The notes: generated by a model from the letters alone, not told the origin. Positions 25,301-37,483 are shown, numbered from the stretch's first letter. The stretch: DNA of 64,000 bases from Pleurodeles waltl (GCF_031143425.1 NC_090437.1:850839978-850903977); one strand, 5' to 3'. Program-made: numbers and translations.

Positions 25301-25640
25301 TTCTGCACAGGATCAAAAACAGGCCAGAAGCCAAGAAGGCCAGGGAAACGACTGCAAGAGATGACCAGTCTAACAGTGTCCACAATATTGGCAGATGCAG
25401 AGGGTTAGGGAACATGGCCCACATTACAATGCCTCCCCTGAACATGCTGCGCTGGACAGGAATGGATTTGCGTGCCCCAGAATCAGGGGCAACCCTGCCG
25501 TACACTAAAGTAAGACTTAGTCAGATGACCTCAATTTAGTGCCTGGGTCAGTGATCAGGCCTCAGGTGTGTGTGCACAAGGGTGTAACTAGGCCTTATTA
25601 CTAGGTACACAAAGAGCTATCCCACTGGTCACCAGTCAAT
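22390..25640. repeat. LTR-like dispersed repeat, copy 2
   Basis: Same family and orientation as 3890-5640. The 5'-side block GTGAAAACACCACA is at 22396. The body resumes around 23450 and runs through CCTACCTAAGGGGTGAC (near 24942) and the GCAGGTCCACTAGTAG block at 25105. The middle, about 22560-23180, has no counterpart in copy 1 and may be an insertion; it contains a T-rich tract at 22955-22972. The reverse-oriented relative is at 56266-58145. No coding capacity. Confidence 0.55.
23480..24330. repeat. internal duplication inside LTR-like repeat
   Basis: A module of about 400-500 bp occurs twice: GCTCTCAGC...GCACTGGCAGATGAAGTC near 23527-23565 and GTCTCAGC...GTGCTGGCAGAGGAAGTC near 24011-24056. 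Both continue through GAGACTTCT/CAAAACAGGAGGCAA and end at a shared CACTTATACCC-type block (23808 and 24310). Confidence 0.7.
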
Positions 25641-25767
25641 TTATGGGGTCATCATTGTAACAGTCCAAGAATGGAGGGAACTGTTTATTAGAGGAGCTTA
25701 ACATTCAATGTTTGGAGATTATTTCCTTTCTGGGGGATTGGCTAGACATTTCTTTCAGTCATCTAAA

Positions 25768-25829
25768 AGTCTTGAGAAGAAGCATAATTGCAGGACTAAG
25801 TCTTGAGAAGAAGCATAATTGCAGGGATA
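25768..25829. repeat. 31-bp tandem duplication
   Basis: AGTCTTGAGAAGAAGCATAA at 25768 is repeated exactly at 25799, as part of an identical 27-bp block. A recent slippage-type duplication. Confidence 0.95.
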
Positions 25830-26140
25830 CACTTCATAACAAGAGAATCTGTTGGTGGGCTTGTGCACGGCATGACTATGGTCTTCTTACCTTACGCCTC
25901 TGTGCTGGAAAGTTTAAGATGAGCGACTGGCTGATCCAAAGTCTGAACAGGTACACCTGCTCTTTTTCTCTAGCCTGAGGAGCCAGTTACTGGTCTGTCT
26001 CTCCAGTGAATTCTATATCTACAGTGACCCCTGAACAATACCATACTAACCTTGAGCTCCTCATTTCCCAGACAGGAGAGAGGGCAGGAGGCAGAGGGTA
26101 GAAAGGACTAAATTAGAAAGGGCACAGAAGTAGACAGGGA

Positions 26141-26285
26141 GAAATGGAGAGAGAGAGAAGGGGAGGAATGGAGTGAGAGGGAGGGAGGGAGAAATGGAGT
26201 GAGAGAGAAGGGGAGGAATGGAGTGAGAGGGAGGGAGAAATGGAGTGGGAGAGAGGGAGGAATGGAGTGAGAGAGAGAGAGAAAG
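26141..26285. repeat. purine minisatellite
   Basis: About three units of 46-50 bp, each beginning GAAATGGAG at 26141, 26191 and 26237, made only of purines plus T in ATGG. The strand asymmetry could allow triplex DNA, which is inference. Confidence 0.9.
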
Positions 26286-28055
26286 TGATAGAGATACAGA
26301 CTAAGAATGTCTAAGGACTAAGAATGTTTTACACTCCCAGCTTTGGCCAGACTATGGACTGTAGCAAAGTACCCAGAGGTTGAAGGGAGGGAGGGGCCAC
26401 TTCTACTTATTAATAACTGTTTACACATCATGCAAATCCCCCACACCTGTATACCTCAGCACAATGAATATGACACAGCAGGCAAAATGATATAGAAATG
26501 TCTTCAGCAACGCTATTTCTATCAAAGGACTAACCGTGACAGGAACCTGTACAGAGGCACCATCTTTCATACCATATGCTGAAAGACGTTGCCATTCATT
26601 TATTTGAAATGCTCATCAGAATGATACCTACAAATGGCATCAATTAATACTCCTTGTATCCTGAAGTGTAAGCACTAACCAGACCATCACTTACACTGCA
26701 ATGTACTTGGCTTGGGAGAAAATATTGAAGTAAGAAAAAACGAATGTCGTGAAATTTGCTAAATGACCATTGTAAGAAATTCAGCAATAAGAATGTGAAG
26801 AATTTAAGTCTATCACAAGTAATAAGTCCACAACTGTCTTCTTACAGAGAACCAACTTCCCCATTTTAACATTTGACTCTCTCAGGGAAGTGAAACACAG
26901 CAATCCAAGGCCTACTTAGGGGAGGTTGTGTGGGCTAGTAACTCCAGCTCACTGGTAAGCAGCAACAAAAGTAGCACATCATTGTCTACCCAGAGCTTTT
27001 TGTGTTAAAAAGGAAAATGACTTCTTTTACACACACCTTACCAAATACTACACATTTAATATGTACAATGAGGTAGATGGAACTACATTTGAGGACACCA
27101 TCATAACACATTACACCCCTCGCAAGCCGTGGATCCTATAAACACAATAACTCCCTACCTATACTAAACACAATATTATAATATACGGGGTGTCATGATC
27201 AATGAGACAAGACTATTGACTTTGACAGGGGGTCATTATAAGTACGCCAGACCTACTGTCACAGTGTCACCACACTAGTTAAAGCAGCACCATGTTATAT
27301 TTCACTGTTTCACCACCACTGAAATCAATGGAACAGTACCCATACGCAGTATGTGTTATAACTCACCAGTGAGGTCAATGGGGGTAGTACTTACATTCAG
27401 CTGCATCCATTATACTGTAAAACGTTGTACGGATATCCATCCATGTTGTCAATAAAGCATGGAATTCCATAAAACTTGGCCCAGATTCGAAGCCAATCAA
27501 CAGGAGTCCACACTCTCCAGACCTTCCAAGTGCAAAATTCAAGCTCCTGGAGTGCCTCTATCAATAGAGTCTCTCTTTAGGGGGTCTTGATTACGATGCT
27601 CCAAGAGACACAGGGTGACCTTCTAAAACCTTTCTTGAAGGTGCTGCACTCCCTGTAGCCCCTGCAAACATGCTCTGCAGATGATGGTGGTGCCCCTGTG
27701 TTCACCAGAGGGCAAATAGGTAAATTTGAGGGTCCACACAGGGGCTTATGGGGTGCTTTGTGTCCAAGGTCCTGCACATTAAAATAGCAGCCTCACAGAG
27801 CTTTGTGGTTCAGATGACAGCCTCAAGCCGTACTTTGTCTGAACCTGGGTGCCCCTGCCCATCCAAAGGAGTACCCAGGATGTGCTATTAGATAGGGGCT
27901 GCAGGGGAGCCCCAACTTCTCTGCAGCACAATCTTGCTCCTTGTGTGCCAACCTAGCCTGGTGCAGGAGCTGGAAGTCATCTGTTCTGCTCCTTCTTCAA
28001 GAGGAAGCAGGCACTGCTCTTTTCCACTCCTGCTGAAAAGGTGGGAACAACTTGG
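26286..28055. other. AGA intron; possible decayed Harbinger-type end
   Basis: Mostly unassigned. At 27229-27250 there is GGGGGTCATTATAAG followed by CGCCAGAC, which resembles the terminal sequence of the Harbinger-type elements at 58149 and 58853. No matching opposite end was found, so the link is weak. Confidence 0.3.
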
Positions 28056-28520
28056 TTCACTCCTGCCCGCTGGACCAGAGACGGTGTGCTAGCATGCCCC
28101 CCACCCTGAGTAAGCAGTCAGTAGTGTCCAGCCTGGAAAGAATGACATTCTTCAACGCATCTTTGCCATCCTTTGTGAGTAGCACTAAATTAGTGTGAAA
28201 TCAGTCGGGGACTGTTTACAAGATCTTGCCAACCAAATCCTGCAATGCATGAGACTATCTTCCCAAAAGGCAGCTGGCTTTGTCAAAAAGCATGGAAAGA
28301 CTGGCAGAAGGAAACATGTTTACTAAATGTCTCTAACTCTGTCAGGAGTTGTAGGAAACATGTTTGGGTTCAGTCCGCTCGTATATGCCTGGACAACCGG
28401 GGTTTCTGGGGCACAATGTTGAGTAAGAAAGGCAGGGTCTCCTGGGAGAGTTCTGTGGCGTTTGTTATACACCAGCAGGTAAGAACAAGTTTGGGCACAG
28501 GTGCCAATTAGCATGTCCTA
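28056..28520 (-). mobile_element. DIRS gag-region remnant, copy 4 (part 1)
   Basis: GTAGTGTCCAGCCTGGAAAG near 28123 and the downstream TAGTGTGAAATCAGTCGGGG align with 19770-19865 and 35728-35760, which are gag-coding on the minus strand in the fuller DIRS copy. About 1.1 kb of unrelated DNA separates it from the second part at 29640. Confidence 0.55.
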
Positions 28521-29639
28521 TACAGCTCCATGAGAGTTAGAAGTGGTTCTGTAGATGGCTACACAGTCTGCAGATGTCTGTCAGCAAATTAGTCTTGGTC
28601 TCAATGAAGGGTAGCAGAGGGGCGAAAACTCTGACTGTACACTAGAAGGAGACAGCAAAGGAGACAGCAAAAAGGTCGTTTTTTTAAATGAGGGACCAGG
28701 TGGGAACTCAAGTATGATGATTGCTAATGTTAAACCTCTCACCCCTTAAATACGATTGTTCAATTCCAGGAAATAGCCAAGAAAATTCAAATTTAATGAA
28801 TACACAGTAGATTTTGCAGTTCCTGACAGGTGACATATTTCACCTCTGCTGGCGCCCAAGACTAGGGCTTTTTAAAGGCAGTAAAAACATCATGTTTTGA
28901 GCATGTCTACTGTTTTGTACTGTACACACGTCATGATGAGTTTACAGTGAGCCTTCACATGAATTAAGCCACTTGTGTCTATCTTATGTCTCTAGGTTAA
29001 GAAGATCCCATACTCTGCGAGTGAAAATCATACTAGAGGTGTAATCTAATAAGCTGTATAGATAATAGAAGACTATGACTCTGATATTGAAATATCATTT
29101 CATTCTAGTTAGTACATATAGATTTGTGGGCCATAAAGGGACATGGTCCAGGCTGGATGACCTGACCCATAACTAAATAACTAAGTCTGTGGGGTAAGTC
29201 GATTCTATTTCTCTTGTCTCTCAATACGAGGGTAAGTAATAAGTCAGGTCATACATCATTTACCTTTTAAATAATTTTGAAATGGCACATGGTCCAGGTC
29301 CGATCACCTATCCATAATAAGATAATAAAGCCTGTGGGGTGAGAAATTCTATATCTCAATAATAGTAGAAGCAGTGGTTCAGATCATGCAACATATACGT
29401 TTTATCTCTTACTTAATTCAATGTTGTGTGGATCCAGTAGATTATCAGGCATGTAGAGCATGTCTATGGGTCCTACAGCAAATAGTTTTTGAATGGAGAG
29501 TGAGGGCATCTTATAACCATAACTGATGGATCTCTTCTAATATGTGGCAGTAGGGAGCTCAACTGAGCATCAGGGGAGGTGTTCAATGCACTAGCGTCTT
29601 GCAAATCCATACAGAGGTTGTTGTCACCACAATATCGGG
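28521..29639. repeat. unassigned DNA with a 146-bp tandem pair
   Basis: Two units, 29138-29283 and 29284 to about 29430, share ACATGGTCCAGG, CCATAA, CTGTGGGGT, ATTCTAT and TCAGGTCAT/TCAGATCAT. The remainder is unassigned. It interrupts a DIRS gag remnant, so it may be inserted, but no target duplication was found. Confidence 0.6.
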
Positions 29640-30500
29640 CATCATCCCATCATCTCAATTGTCATCTCCTAGCTTATGCAGAGTCTAATCCAAATAGGCA
29701 TTGGAGGACTTGTAGGTGACTCCTCAGCAAGGGTATTATCCTTTCTGAGTCTGAATAAGGTTGGACCAATTGTGTCGGGACTGGTGCTTGCTGCACTTTG
29801 TTCAGAGTCAGATAAAATAATCGATTCTTCCTCTGGATATGATGGAATTGGGGTCAGAGTCTACGTGACAGGGACTGGCAGGGACTGCAGTGGCAAGTTT
29901 GAAGTTAGGGTGGATGTAGACCCCAGTGTCAGGGCAGATTTGCATCAGAGTTGAGAGGCACAGAAGGCGTTGAGAACGGATCCACTGACAGTAAACAGAC
30001 TAGAGGCCTCCTCATATCCACAGGGCCCAAAGGCACACCAGAGGGAACCAGAAAGGTGACAAAAATCTTCAACTTGGCCTCTTTAAAAGCCTCTATCTGT
30101 CATGATGTCACCTACAGACCCAGGAATTCATGGTGCATATAAGTTGGGGAATCAGTTCAGTGGTAGGACACAGAGATCGAGAGGCACCTTCACATTCCTG
30201 CAACTTGTTAGGATGAAAGTGGCAGGCTGGGGAAGAATTCTGCTTCGTTTTTTGTGTTTGGACTTTGACTTATCTCGACTGGGACTTACACACCTTCGTT
30301 ATACACACCTTTGGAAGGTGTGACTTTCTGGTCCTGGATCGCCTAGAGGTTCATCCGGTAGCAAGCCTTGCAAGGCTCGAACATATGACAACTCTAGTCC
30401 CATTCAGAGACAGGCCACATGGAGATCCATCACAAACATCTGTTTGAGGCAATCACTACAGGGTGTAAACCCTGTAGTTTTTGGTGGTCATACGCTCAAG
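29640..30500 (-). mobile_element. DIRS gag-region remnant, copy 4 (part 2)
   Basis: Aligns with 20110-20880. The shared anchor near 30430 (CACAAACATCTGTTTGAGGC, then CTACAGGGTGTAAACCCTGTAGTTT-like ending) parallels the CACAAACAGCTGTTTGTGAC of the copy at 20820. The minus strand keeps the first Cys pair (CSDCLKQMF) of the gag-type module; the rest is lost. Confidence 0.6.
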
Positions 30501-30689
30501 TCTTGTGAGGTTTGCTCCCGGATGAACCTCCAGGTGATCCAGGACCGTTCATTATGACAAAGGCTTCTAGATTTCACACAATGCCTTCGCTAAACACGTG
30601 ACCTCAGCTTTAAACATTTTTAGTAAACTACTGCAAGTGTACCAATATTTCAGAATATCCGAAAACACCAACCTAAGACTGTGACAAAC

Positions 30690-30797
30690 CTGGGCAGAAA
30701 CCGCATCATGACATCACCATCTCCTGTGGCTGCAGCCGCTCCAGCTGTGCTATCTGCATAGGCTCCTGCACCAGCAATTGGAGAGTCTCCTACACGA
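30690..30797 (-). CDS. AGA: AGA exon: substrate-binding segment of beta chain
   Basis: Minus-strand exon of 108 nt: one base, 35 codons and two bases. Acceptor is TTGTTTTTTCAG; donor is GTTTGT, a weaker but valid GT site. The protein [20 protein letters not shown] continues [15 protein letters not shown] and aligns with human residues 234-270. Human R234 and D237, which hold the substrate alpha-carboxyl and amino groups, and T257/G258 of the oxyanion hole all have identical counterparts. The only changes from human are conservative or at surface positions. This is strong evidence that the gene is functional despite very large introns. Confidence 0.97.
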
Positions 30798-31941
30798 CTG
30801 AAAAAACAAAGCAAGAAAAAAACATGTTTATAAAGTTTGCGCTTGAACTACATGGCTACGAATGGAGGTCGAAACTGCTTCATGCTTTCAGTAAGTTTAT
30901 TTCAAGTCTCTAGGGACGAGGCAGTTCCCTCTTTGATTTCAAGTCACCACTTAGTTACAAACTAGGTGACAGGCTTGAAAAGTGTATAAAAAAGTTTAAC
31001 TGGATTGGGAGGGCAAACTATTGAGACAAATGGCACTTTTTAAGAAACAGATGCTATAATGCGCCACCTAAACAGTGCTAACATGGTTCTAATACAGAAT
31101 GGTTGAAATGAGGTTGACATTGTTTCATATATTCTGCACATCTGCTGATCCCAGAAAATGGACCTCGTCAAACAAAAAATACTGAATCATCACCACACTT
31201 TCTTCAGACAATCCATGCCGTCAACAAAAGGGTCATTATCATGATTTACAAACATGTCACAAAACTGTTACTAAAACCCCAGCACATTGTGCACACAAAT
31301 GCGTGTCAATCGGAAAAGGTATTGAAGCAAGATCTTAAGGGTCGCCATGATGCGTCTGAGTTAGGATGGTGGATTAGGATTACACTTTCATATTTTAAGT
31401 AGAGTGTTAGAGAGGACCCACCCTTCCCTAGGTGGGTGAAAGCATCTTTTGCATGGGTTACCACAGCCCCACTTTGGAGCTTCTACAACCTTCTGCTGCA
31501 CCAGCTGAGACCTCGGAAACAATCTTGTCTCCTCAAAGGCTTTAGAGGTCATAGCAACCAACAAGAACTTCAAACCATAAGATAAAGTGGCCAAATGCAG
31601 GTCACACAAGATTGTAGCACCAGATTTGAAATGAGAGATAATTCAACATCTAAACTGAGTTCTGAACTAGCCCAAGTTTCAATCTCACAGCAAAAGCTTG
31701 TGCTCTTACGTATTTCTAAAGTAATGCTTCGAAGCAGGTCACAAATCTGTGGCTCAACGTTTAAGGTGACATATCCCTCTTAATGTCTTCAAGTTATAAT
31801 TCCATGCACTACAACTACTAAAACAAACTGCATGGCGAGCCGCCTAGCACAGAACAGGTTCCTCTATGCTCCTCACCACCGTTATTTCCTTAAAGCTTCC
31901 TGATCGCTTCCTGATTTCCGAAATCTGGTGTTAAACAAAAA
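30798..31941. other. AGA intron, nothing recognised
   Basis: Unassigned intronic DNA between the 30690-30797 exon and the DIRS element. No coding or repeat motif recognised. Confidence 0.45.
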
Positions 31942-32462
31942 GTTACTTACCTTAAGCAACGCCTTATCTTGGAGAGACATATTCTGGTTTCAGATTCCTT
32001 ACCTTTGATTTTCCTCAAGGCGTTGGACTGGATCTGGAGAATTTTCTATGCAGTACCTGTTTATGCTGTTAGGTGGCATTGATCGACTCTGTGTCCATCA
32101 TCGGCGTTGTCCGCCCCTGATATGACACGTGGGTGCTATATAGGTGCCACCCCAGCATGTTGACGTCTGTTTCTTTTCACAACTTTCCATATCAGAAGCG
32201 CAGAGCCATGGAGAACACCGACCACTGGTGTGTCAAAGCTAAGGCCCTTAAGGGGGAGTCCTGGTCCCTAGAAATCAATTCGCAGAGCAGGGAGGATGGG
32301 TGGGTCAGTAAGGAATCTGCAACTAGATCTTGTCTCTACCAAATATGGCATTACCAAAGGTAAGTAACTTGTTCATCTGATGGGGACTTCAGTTGCAGAT
32401 ACCTTACCTTTGAATAGAAACCCAAACAATACCATCCCCAGAGGTGGGTCTGTAAACCAAGA

Positions 32463-33300
32463 TCATACTAGAAAGCCCTGCAGGACCGAACGGGTAAAGT
32501 ACCTGTCCCTACGGACCAGACTGTCCAGGCAGCAGTGTGCGGTAAACATGTGTAGAGAAGACCACGTGCCCATTTGACAGATGTCAAGGAGTGGAACTCC
32601 ACGTGCTAACGTAGTGGTCGTGGTTATAGCTAGGGTAGAATGAGCACAAAAACCTTCAGGTGGTTGCTTTTTGGCCACTGTGAAGCAGATCTTAATGCAG
32701 AGTATGACTCATCTGGCGATGGTCCACTTATGCCCCGCCAACCTTTCTTCGTACCCACATAACTGACAAGGAGTTGATCATCCACCCAGAGCTCTGTTGT
32801 ACGATCAAGGTAGGCTGCTAATGCTCTTTTTGGATCCAGGTGGTGGAGCCTCTCCTCCTCCTTATAGCGATGTGGGTATGCATAAAAGTAGGCATGGTGA
32901 TGGATTGGCCTACTTGAAAGGGCGTACTCACTTTTGGTAAAAAAGAAGCCATAACACTTAGTCAGGAGAGATGGAAAATTAGAGCGGCTTACATGACAAT
33001 GCCTGCCGCTCACTCACCCTGTGGGCCACAAGGAAGGTTTTTTTCAAAGTGTGAAGCCTGAGAGAAACACTGTGGAGAGGCCTCGAAACAAATTAAGATC
33101 CCATTGGGGAATAATGAATGCGGATGGAGAAAACATTGTGTAAGACCTTTAAGGAGTCCACATACAATAGAGAACTTAAACAAAGAAGGTTGATTAGGTA
33201 ACCTAAAAAAAAGGAGAAGTAGCAGACAACTAACTTTTAGGAGTGCCCATATCAGAGCCCTGCTGGGCAGAGAAAGGATAAACAACAGGATCTAAGAAAT
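32463..33300 (-). CDS. DIRS tyrosine recombinase, broken
   Basis: This region would encode the enzyme that integrates DIRS circles by strand exchange instead of using an integrase. Fragments in two frames give LHHLDPKRALAAYLDRTTEL and DDQLLVSYVGTKKG (33013-32750), then PPEGFCAHSTLAITTTTTLA and GVPLLDICQMGTWSSLH followed by MFTAHCC (32678-32500). The last segment corresponds to the carboxyl catalytic block with the conserved His/Arg region and a position where the nucleophilic Tyr is expected after TAH; here it reads Cys-Cys. The amino part (33285-33010) is out of frame. Non-functional. Confidence 0.7.
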
Positions 33301-33457
33301 AGGGGCAGAAAAGGGGTCAACAGACTTGTCGGAGCACCATGCCACAACGTTTTCCAATAGGCCTATACCATTTTTGTGGAGTGAAGCTTGGCAAACAAGA
33401 TTACGTTACAGACTTCGGGTGGAAGGTCAAAAGCTGTAAACTGTTGCTGCTCAATCT

Positions 33458-34226
33458 CTACTCCAAAAGGCAGAGAGTGGACAGGTTTGGGCACAGAACC
33501 CTCCCCTGCTGCTGCGACAGAAGATCATCCCGAAGGGGCAGTCTGATCGGAGGATCGCTGGACATGCTCAACAGCTCGGGATATAAGACTCTCCGTGCCC
33601 AGTCCAGAGCCTCAAGGATTACTTGGGCCCAGTCGGTTTTGATCTTCTTGAGAACTCTGGACAGAAGTGGCATGGGTGGAAAGGCGTACAGGAGGCCTAA
33701 GTTCCACTCGAGATGAAAAGCGCCTCCGAGCGATTGCTGCCTTCGAAGCTGCAATGCACAAAACTGCAGACATTGCACTTTCTCAGTGGAGGGGAACAGT
33801 TCTAACCAAAGCTCCCCCCACTGCTGAAAGAGACCTTGTGCCACCTCCAGATGGAGATGCCATTCGTGATCTGGTAGACATTTTCAGCTGAGTTCTGCTG
33901 CCCTGTCGTTCAGAGAGCCCGCCAGATGCTGAACCACCAGTGTTATGTCCTGACGTTCCAACCATGTCCAGAGGCGCAGAGCCTCGTGACAACGGGTTCA
34001 CGACCAACTGCCGCCCAGCTTGTTGCAGTACCACAAGGCAGTGGTGTTGTCTTTGAACACCTGCAACAACTTCCCCTTGACAGAGGGAGGAAATGCCTTC
34101 AAAGCTAGTCGGATCACATGGAGCTCCAACAGGCTGATGTGGGAACAGGACTCTGCTGGAGTCCCGATGCCTCTGATCTCCACCTCTCCCAGATGGCTGC
34201 CCCATCCCAGGAGTGACATCTGCCAC
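33458..34226 (-). CDS. DIRS RNase H and following domain, broken
   Basis: 34219-33998 reads SLLGWGSHLGEVEIRG, then HISLLELHVIRLALKAFPPS and QVFKDNTTALWYCNKLGG, the DIRS RNase H signature, with the Glu of LLE and the second acidic position (normally TDNTTA) changed to KDNTTA. 33844-33458 continues with LLYAFPPMPLLSRVLKKI and PELLSMSSDPPIRLP, the conserved stretch between RNase H and the recombinase. The loss of an acidic active-site residue and the frame breaks mean it is inactive. Confidence 0.75.
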
Positions 34227-34468
34227 TACTATCAGATCTGATTGGGGAAGGGAGAGGGATCTGCCGCTGACCCAATAGCGGTTCGCTAATCACCACTGAA
34301 GATCTAGCGCAATTCCCTCCGAGAGTTAGACCTTGTCTGACAGATTCCCCTGATGCTACGCCCACTGGAACTTCAGGTCCCACTGCATATCCCACATATG
34401 CCATCTGCCCTGTGTCACTAGCAGGATGTAGAAGGCCATAAGCCCAGCGGCCTCAGAGTCATTCTCAT

Positions 34469-35281
34469 TTAAATCCGGGACAGAGGCTGAAACATCAATA
34501 TCATTGCCTGAATATCCTGGACTCCCCACTCAGGAGAAAAGGCCCGAAACTGTAATGAGAAAGTGAGAGTCTGAGAGGGAGTCAGGTATGACTCTGGCAC
34601 ATTTATAGCAAACCCCAGCAAATGCAGTAGATCCGCCATAGTCTGGAGGTGGGAGACAGCAGCCTGGGGCAAGCCAGCCTTCAACAGCCAGTCTTTAAGA
34701 TAGGGGCCTGAAACTCCTGATCTGCGAAGATGAGCTGCAACCACCAGCATCACTTTGGTGAACACCCGAAGGGTGCTGGGAGGGCAAAAGGGGAGCACGG
34801 TGAACTGAAAGTGCCTGTGGCCTACCGTAAACCGCAAATAACATCTGTGGGCATGCAGGGCAGGAATATGGAAATAGGCATCATGCAACTCCAATGCTAC
34901 CATCCAGTCTCCGGGGCAGATAAAACCTGAGCCAGAGTGAGCATTTTGAACTTCTCCTTCTTGAGGAAGAGATTGAGGGATCGAAGTTCTTGAATAAGGC
35001 AGAGGCCCTTGTCCTTTCTGGGCACCAGAAATTAGCAGGGATAGCAACCACAACCTAGTTCTGGCATGGGAACTGGCTCTATGGCTCCCTTGACTATGAG
35101 AGAAATAACTTCCTTGAGGAGAAGGGATAAGTAATCCTCTGTCATCCGGTCGTAGGGCAGTGGCATGGATGGAGGGGTAGTCTTGAAGGGTAGGGAGTAG
35201 CCCCTTAGGGACTATCTGCAAAACCCACCTGTCTGACATGATGGAGTGCCAGCAGAGCAGGTGATGGCGGAACCTGCCCAC
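34469..35281 (-). CDS. DIRS reverse transcriptase, degraded
   Basis: A 270-codon frame, the longest in the window. It carries GDWMVALELHDAYFHIPAL, then RCYLRFTVGHRHFQFTVLPF, then the segment YLKDWLL in place of the YLDDWLL-type catalytic block: the first Asp is replaced by Lys, so the polymerase would be dead. The finger domain upstream is out of frame; its blocks appear in another frame around 34960-35090. The order and motifs match the RT of DIRS elements rather than LTR or LINE RTs. Confidence 0.85.
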   Translation of the reverse strand: MGRFRHHLLCWHSIMSDRWVLQIVPKGLLPTLQDYPSIHATALRPDDRGLLIPSPQGSYFSHSQGSHRASSHARTRLWLLSLLISGAQKGQGPLPYSRTSIPQSLPQEGEVQNAHSGSGFICPGDWMVALELHDAYFHIPALHAHRCYLRFTVGHRHFQFTVLPFCPPSTLRVFTKVMLVVAAHLRRSGVSGPYLKDWLLKAGLPQAAVSHLQTMADLLHLLGFAINVPESYLTPSQTLTFSLQFRAFSPEWGVQDIQAMILMFQPLSRI

Positions 35282-35410
35282 AAATGGACACAGTGGGAGT
35301 CCGACTAGGAAGGTTTAGAGGCTGTGATGGGTGGGGGATTCTGGCCATACCGCAGGCTCCCTGATCAATAAGGGTGGTGAATCCCACACCCTCTGCCACC
35401 CAGAGGCTGG

Positions 35411-36802
35411 TCAGCATGAGTGGCACAGTGGCTGGCCAGGAATGGATGCGGTTGGAGGCCCCTTCTGTAACCAAGAAAATGGTGAAAGGCAGACTGAGAG
35501 GGGTGCGTAACTGCTGAGATTGCCCAAGGACCTGAATGTAGCATGAGAACCCTCTAAGTGCTTGAGCACCAAGTCTTCCTCGTCTTCCAAGAGATGGGTG
35601 CCATCAAAGTGGATGTCCATCAAAGTAGTCTGGACATCCCCTGAAAAGCCAGACTTTTTCAGGCAGGCGTGGCGCCTCAGGGCCACTGTCGACAAAACCA
35701 TTCTGGCTAGCGAGTCGGTAGTTTCCAGTCCACAATGGATGGTGAACTCTGCTGCATATCCCTCTTCGCCAACTGCCTGAGAGAGTACAGCCCGGGCCTC
35801 CTCCGGGACCTGTGGCAGCACTTGCGCATCCGTATCCCACAGTGTGTGGGAGTAACGTCCCAAAAGGCATGAGGTGTTCACAGACCGCAGTGCTAGGTTG
35901 GTGGAAGAAAAAGATCTTCTTCCGAAATGTGTCAATTTTTTTGGATTACCTATCTGGGGCTGTGGAAGGAAACGCACCCTGAGAAGTAGAGACTTGGATG
36001 ACAAAGCTCTCAGGGTTGAGGTGTCACAAAGCTTGGTTTCCCTGGAGCTGGTTGAAGGCAGCAGGCAATTGTCCTGTTCACAGGAGACGCCTTGGTGGGT
36101 TTGGATCAGGTACCCAGTAGAACATCCGTAAGGGCTTCATTAATGGGAGCATGGGTTCTGATGAGGACGCTCCAGGCTGAAGCAACTCTGTCAGGAGGTT
36201 AGCCCTGTCTGCCACCGAAGGCAACTCAAGGTCCAAGACCTCAGCTACTCTTCTTGCCACCATGTAATAAGAAGCTTCTTCCTTTGTAGCCACGGTAGGT
36301 GGAGAAAGCATGTCAGTATCTGGAGAACTATCCAGTCCGCTAGCCTTACCGAAGTCTGTACACCAGTCCATAGGGTCGTTGAGCTGGTATTCTAAAGGAT
36401 CCAGTGACCCCTCCTAACCATAAACCAGCCCATAAGAAAGGGGCTCAAAATCCGACATAGGAGTCAACGTTCCTGTCGGCGTCAGATTCAGGATCATACA
36501 ACGCCCATACGGCTATGTGTTTGAGTCAGCAATAAGAATGGGGATGGGGCCGCGTAGGTAGTGTTGGGAGCATCCGATGCAGGTCCGGATCCAGGACTGG
36601 ATCCATGGGTGACCCTTGACGCCGAAGCCACCAATGCGGAACCGGGAGGAGCTCCTTCCGACTCCGCAGGCCCCAAAGGAGCTCCAGAGGGTTCGGACTG
36701 GCCAAAAATGAGGCACATGTCCTCATAAAACCCCTTTAGTTGAGATGGGGTCGCTCTGGCTCCCGGAAACTTGGGGAGGGGAGGAGTCGGCCCAGGCTCC
36801 AC
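35411..36802 (-). CDS. DIRS gag-like region, broken
   Basis: Three frames, 36494-36802, 36078-36371 and 35411-36004, together cover the protein that precedes RT. The middle piece has EEASYYMVARRVAEVLDLEL and VADRANLLTELLQPG, the most conserved gag block of salamander DIRS copies; the first is Pro/Ser-rich and low complexity. Stops and shifts separate them. The homologous stretch in the truncated copy is 15100-16300. Confidence 0.7.
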
Positions 36803-37174
36803 AGAACGAGGCCTAGATGAGCCTTGTCTCGCCGGGTGACAGATGAGAAGTCGAAGAATGCTTCAACTTCTTGCTTTTCTTCTTGTGCCTTGACTAACCC
36901 GAATGTTCGAGGACTGTGAGTGGGATGGCGATGATAGAGGACTCCGCGATTGATCCTAGGACCTTCCTCTCGACCGGGCTATCGACTTGCGTGGAGTCAA
37001 GCGTCAGGCCAGCATCAGCTTCAGGGACTACTCCCTCAAAGCCTTTGGATGCACAGCCCAACAACTCTAAACATGACTTTTGGGTTGTGCTCGCAACAAA
37101 GACACACAGGTGTGGATCCGTCACTGATATCGCCTGGTGACAGGAACTCAGTCTTCCCCAATGACATCCTGGAT

Positions 37175-37483
37175 CAGAGTTTTTCAAACTTGTTAATGCT
37201 GCGCCCCCCCAGTGGGAAAAAGTAAATCATTGGGCCCCCTCAGAATTTTTCATAACTATTCTATAAAGTTGGCAATGTTTAAAAGTGTCTAGACGTATTT
37301 AAACATTGAAGTTAAGTTCTGTTACCTTTTAAAAAAAATGCAATAAACATTTGATTTTTCTGCTTAAAACAAAGCACTATTATATGCCTAGTCCTTCTTT
37401 TGGCCAGAGCCAGGTGCCCCCCTGGGATCACTTAAGGTCTATCTAGGGGGGGGGGAGGCACACCCCCAGTTTGAAGATCCCTG
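37175..37483. mobile_element. hAT-type MITE nested in DIRS
   Basis: 309-bp non-coding element with terminal inverted repeats: left CAGAGTTTTTCAAACT, right AGTTTGAAGATCCCTG (its complement begins CAGGGATCTTCAAACT). Flanking 8-mers TCCTGGAT (37167-37174) and TCCAAATG (37484-37491) are the expected diverged 8-bp target duplication. The empty site is seen in the other DIRS copy near 16470-16490 (ACATACTCGACGCACC). It contains a C-rich and a G-rich stretch on the two ends and no frame. Confidence 0.8.

Noticed and set aside
26141..26285. Possible CRISPR-like or functional array
   Set aside because: Contiguous purine minisatellite without spacers; eukaryotic context.
27229..27420. Possible decayed Harbinger-type element
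   Set aside because: Only one end resembles the known terminus, no second end or TWA duplication found.
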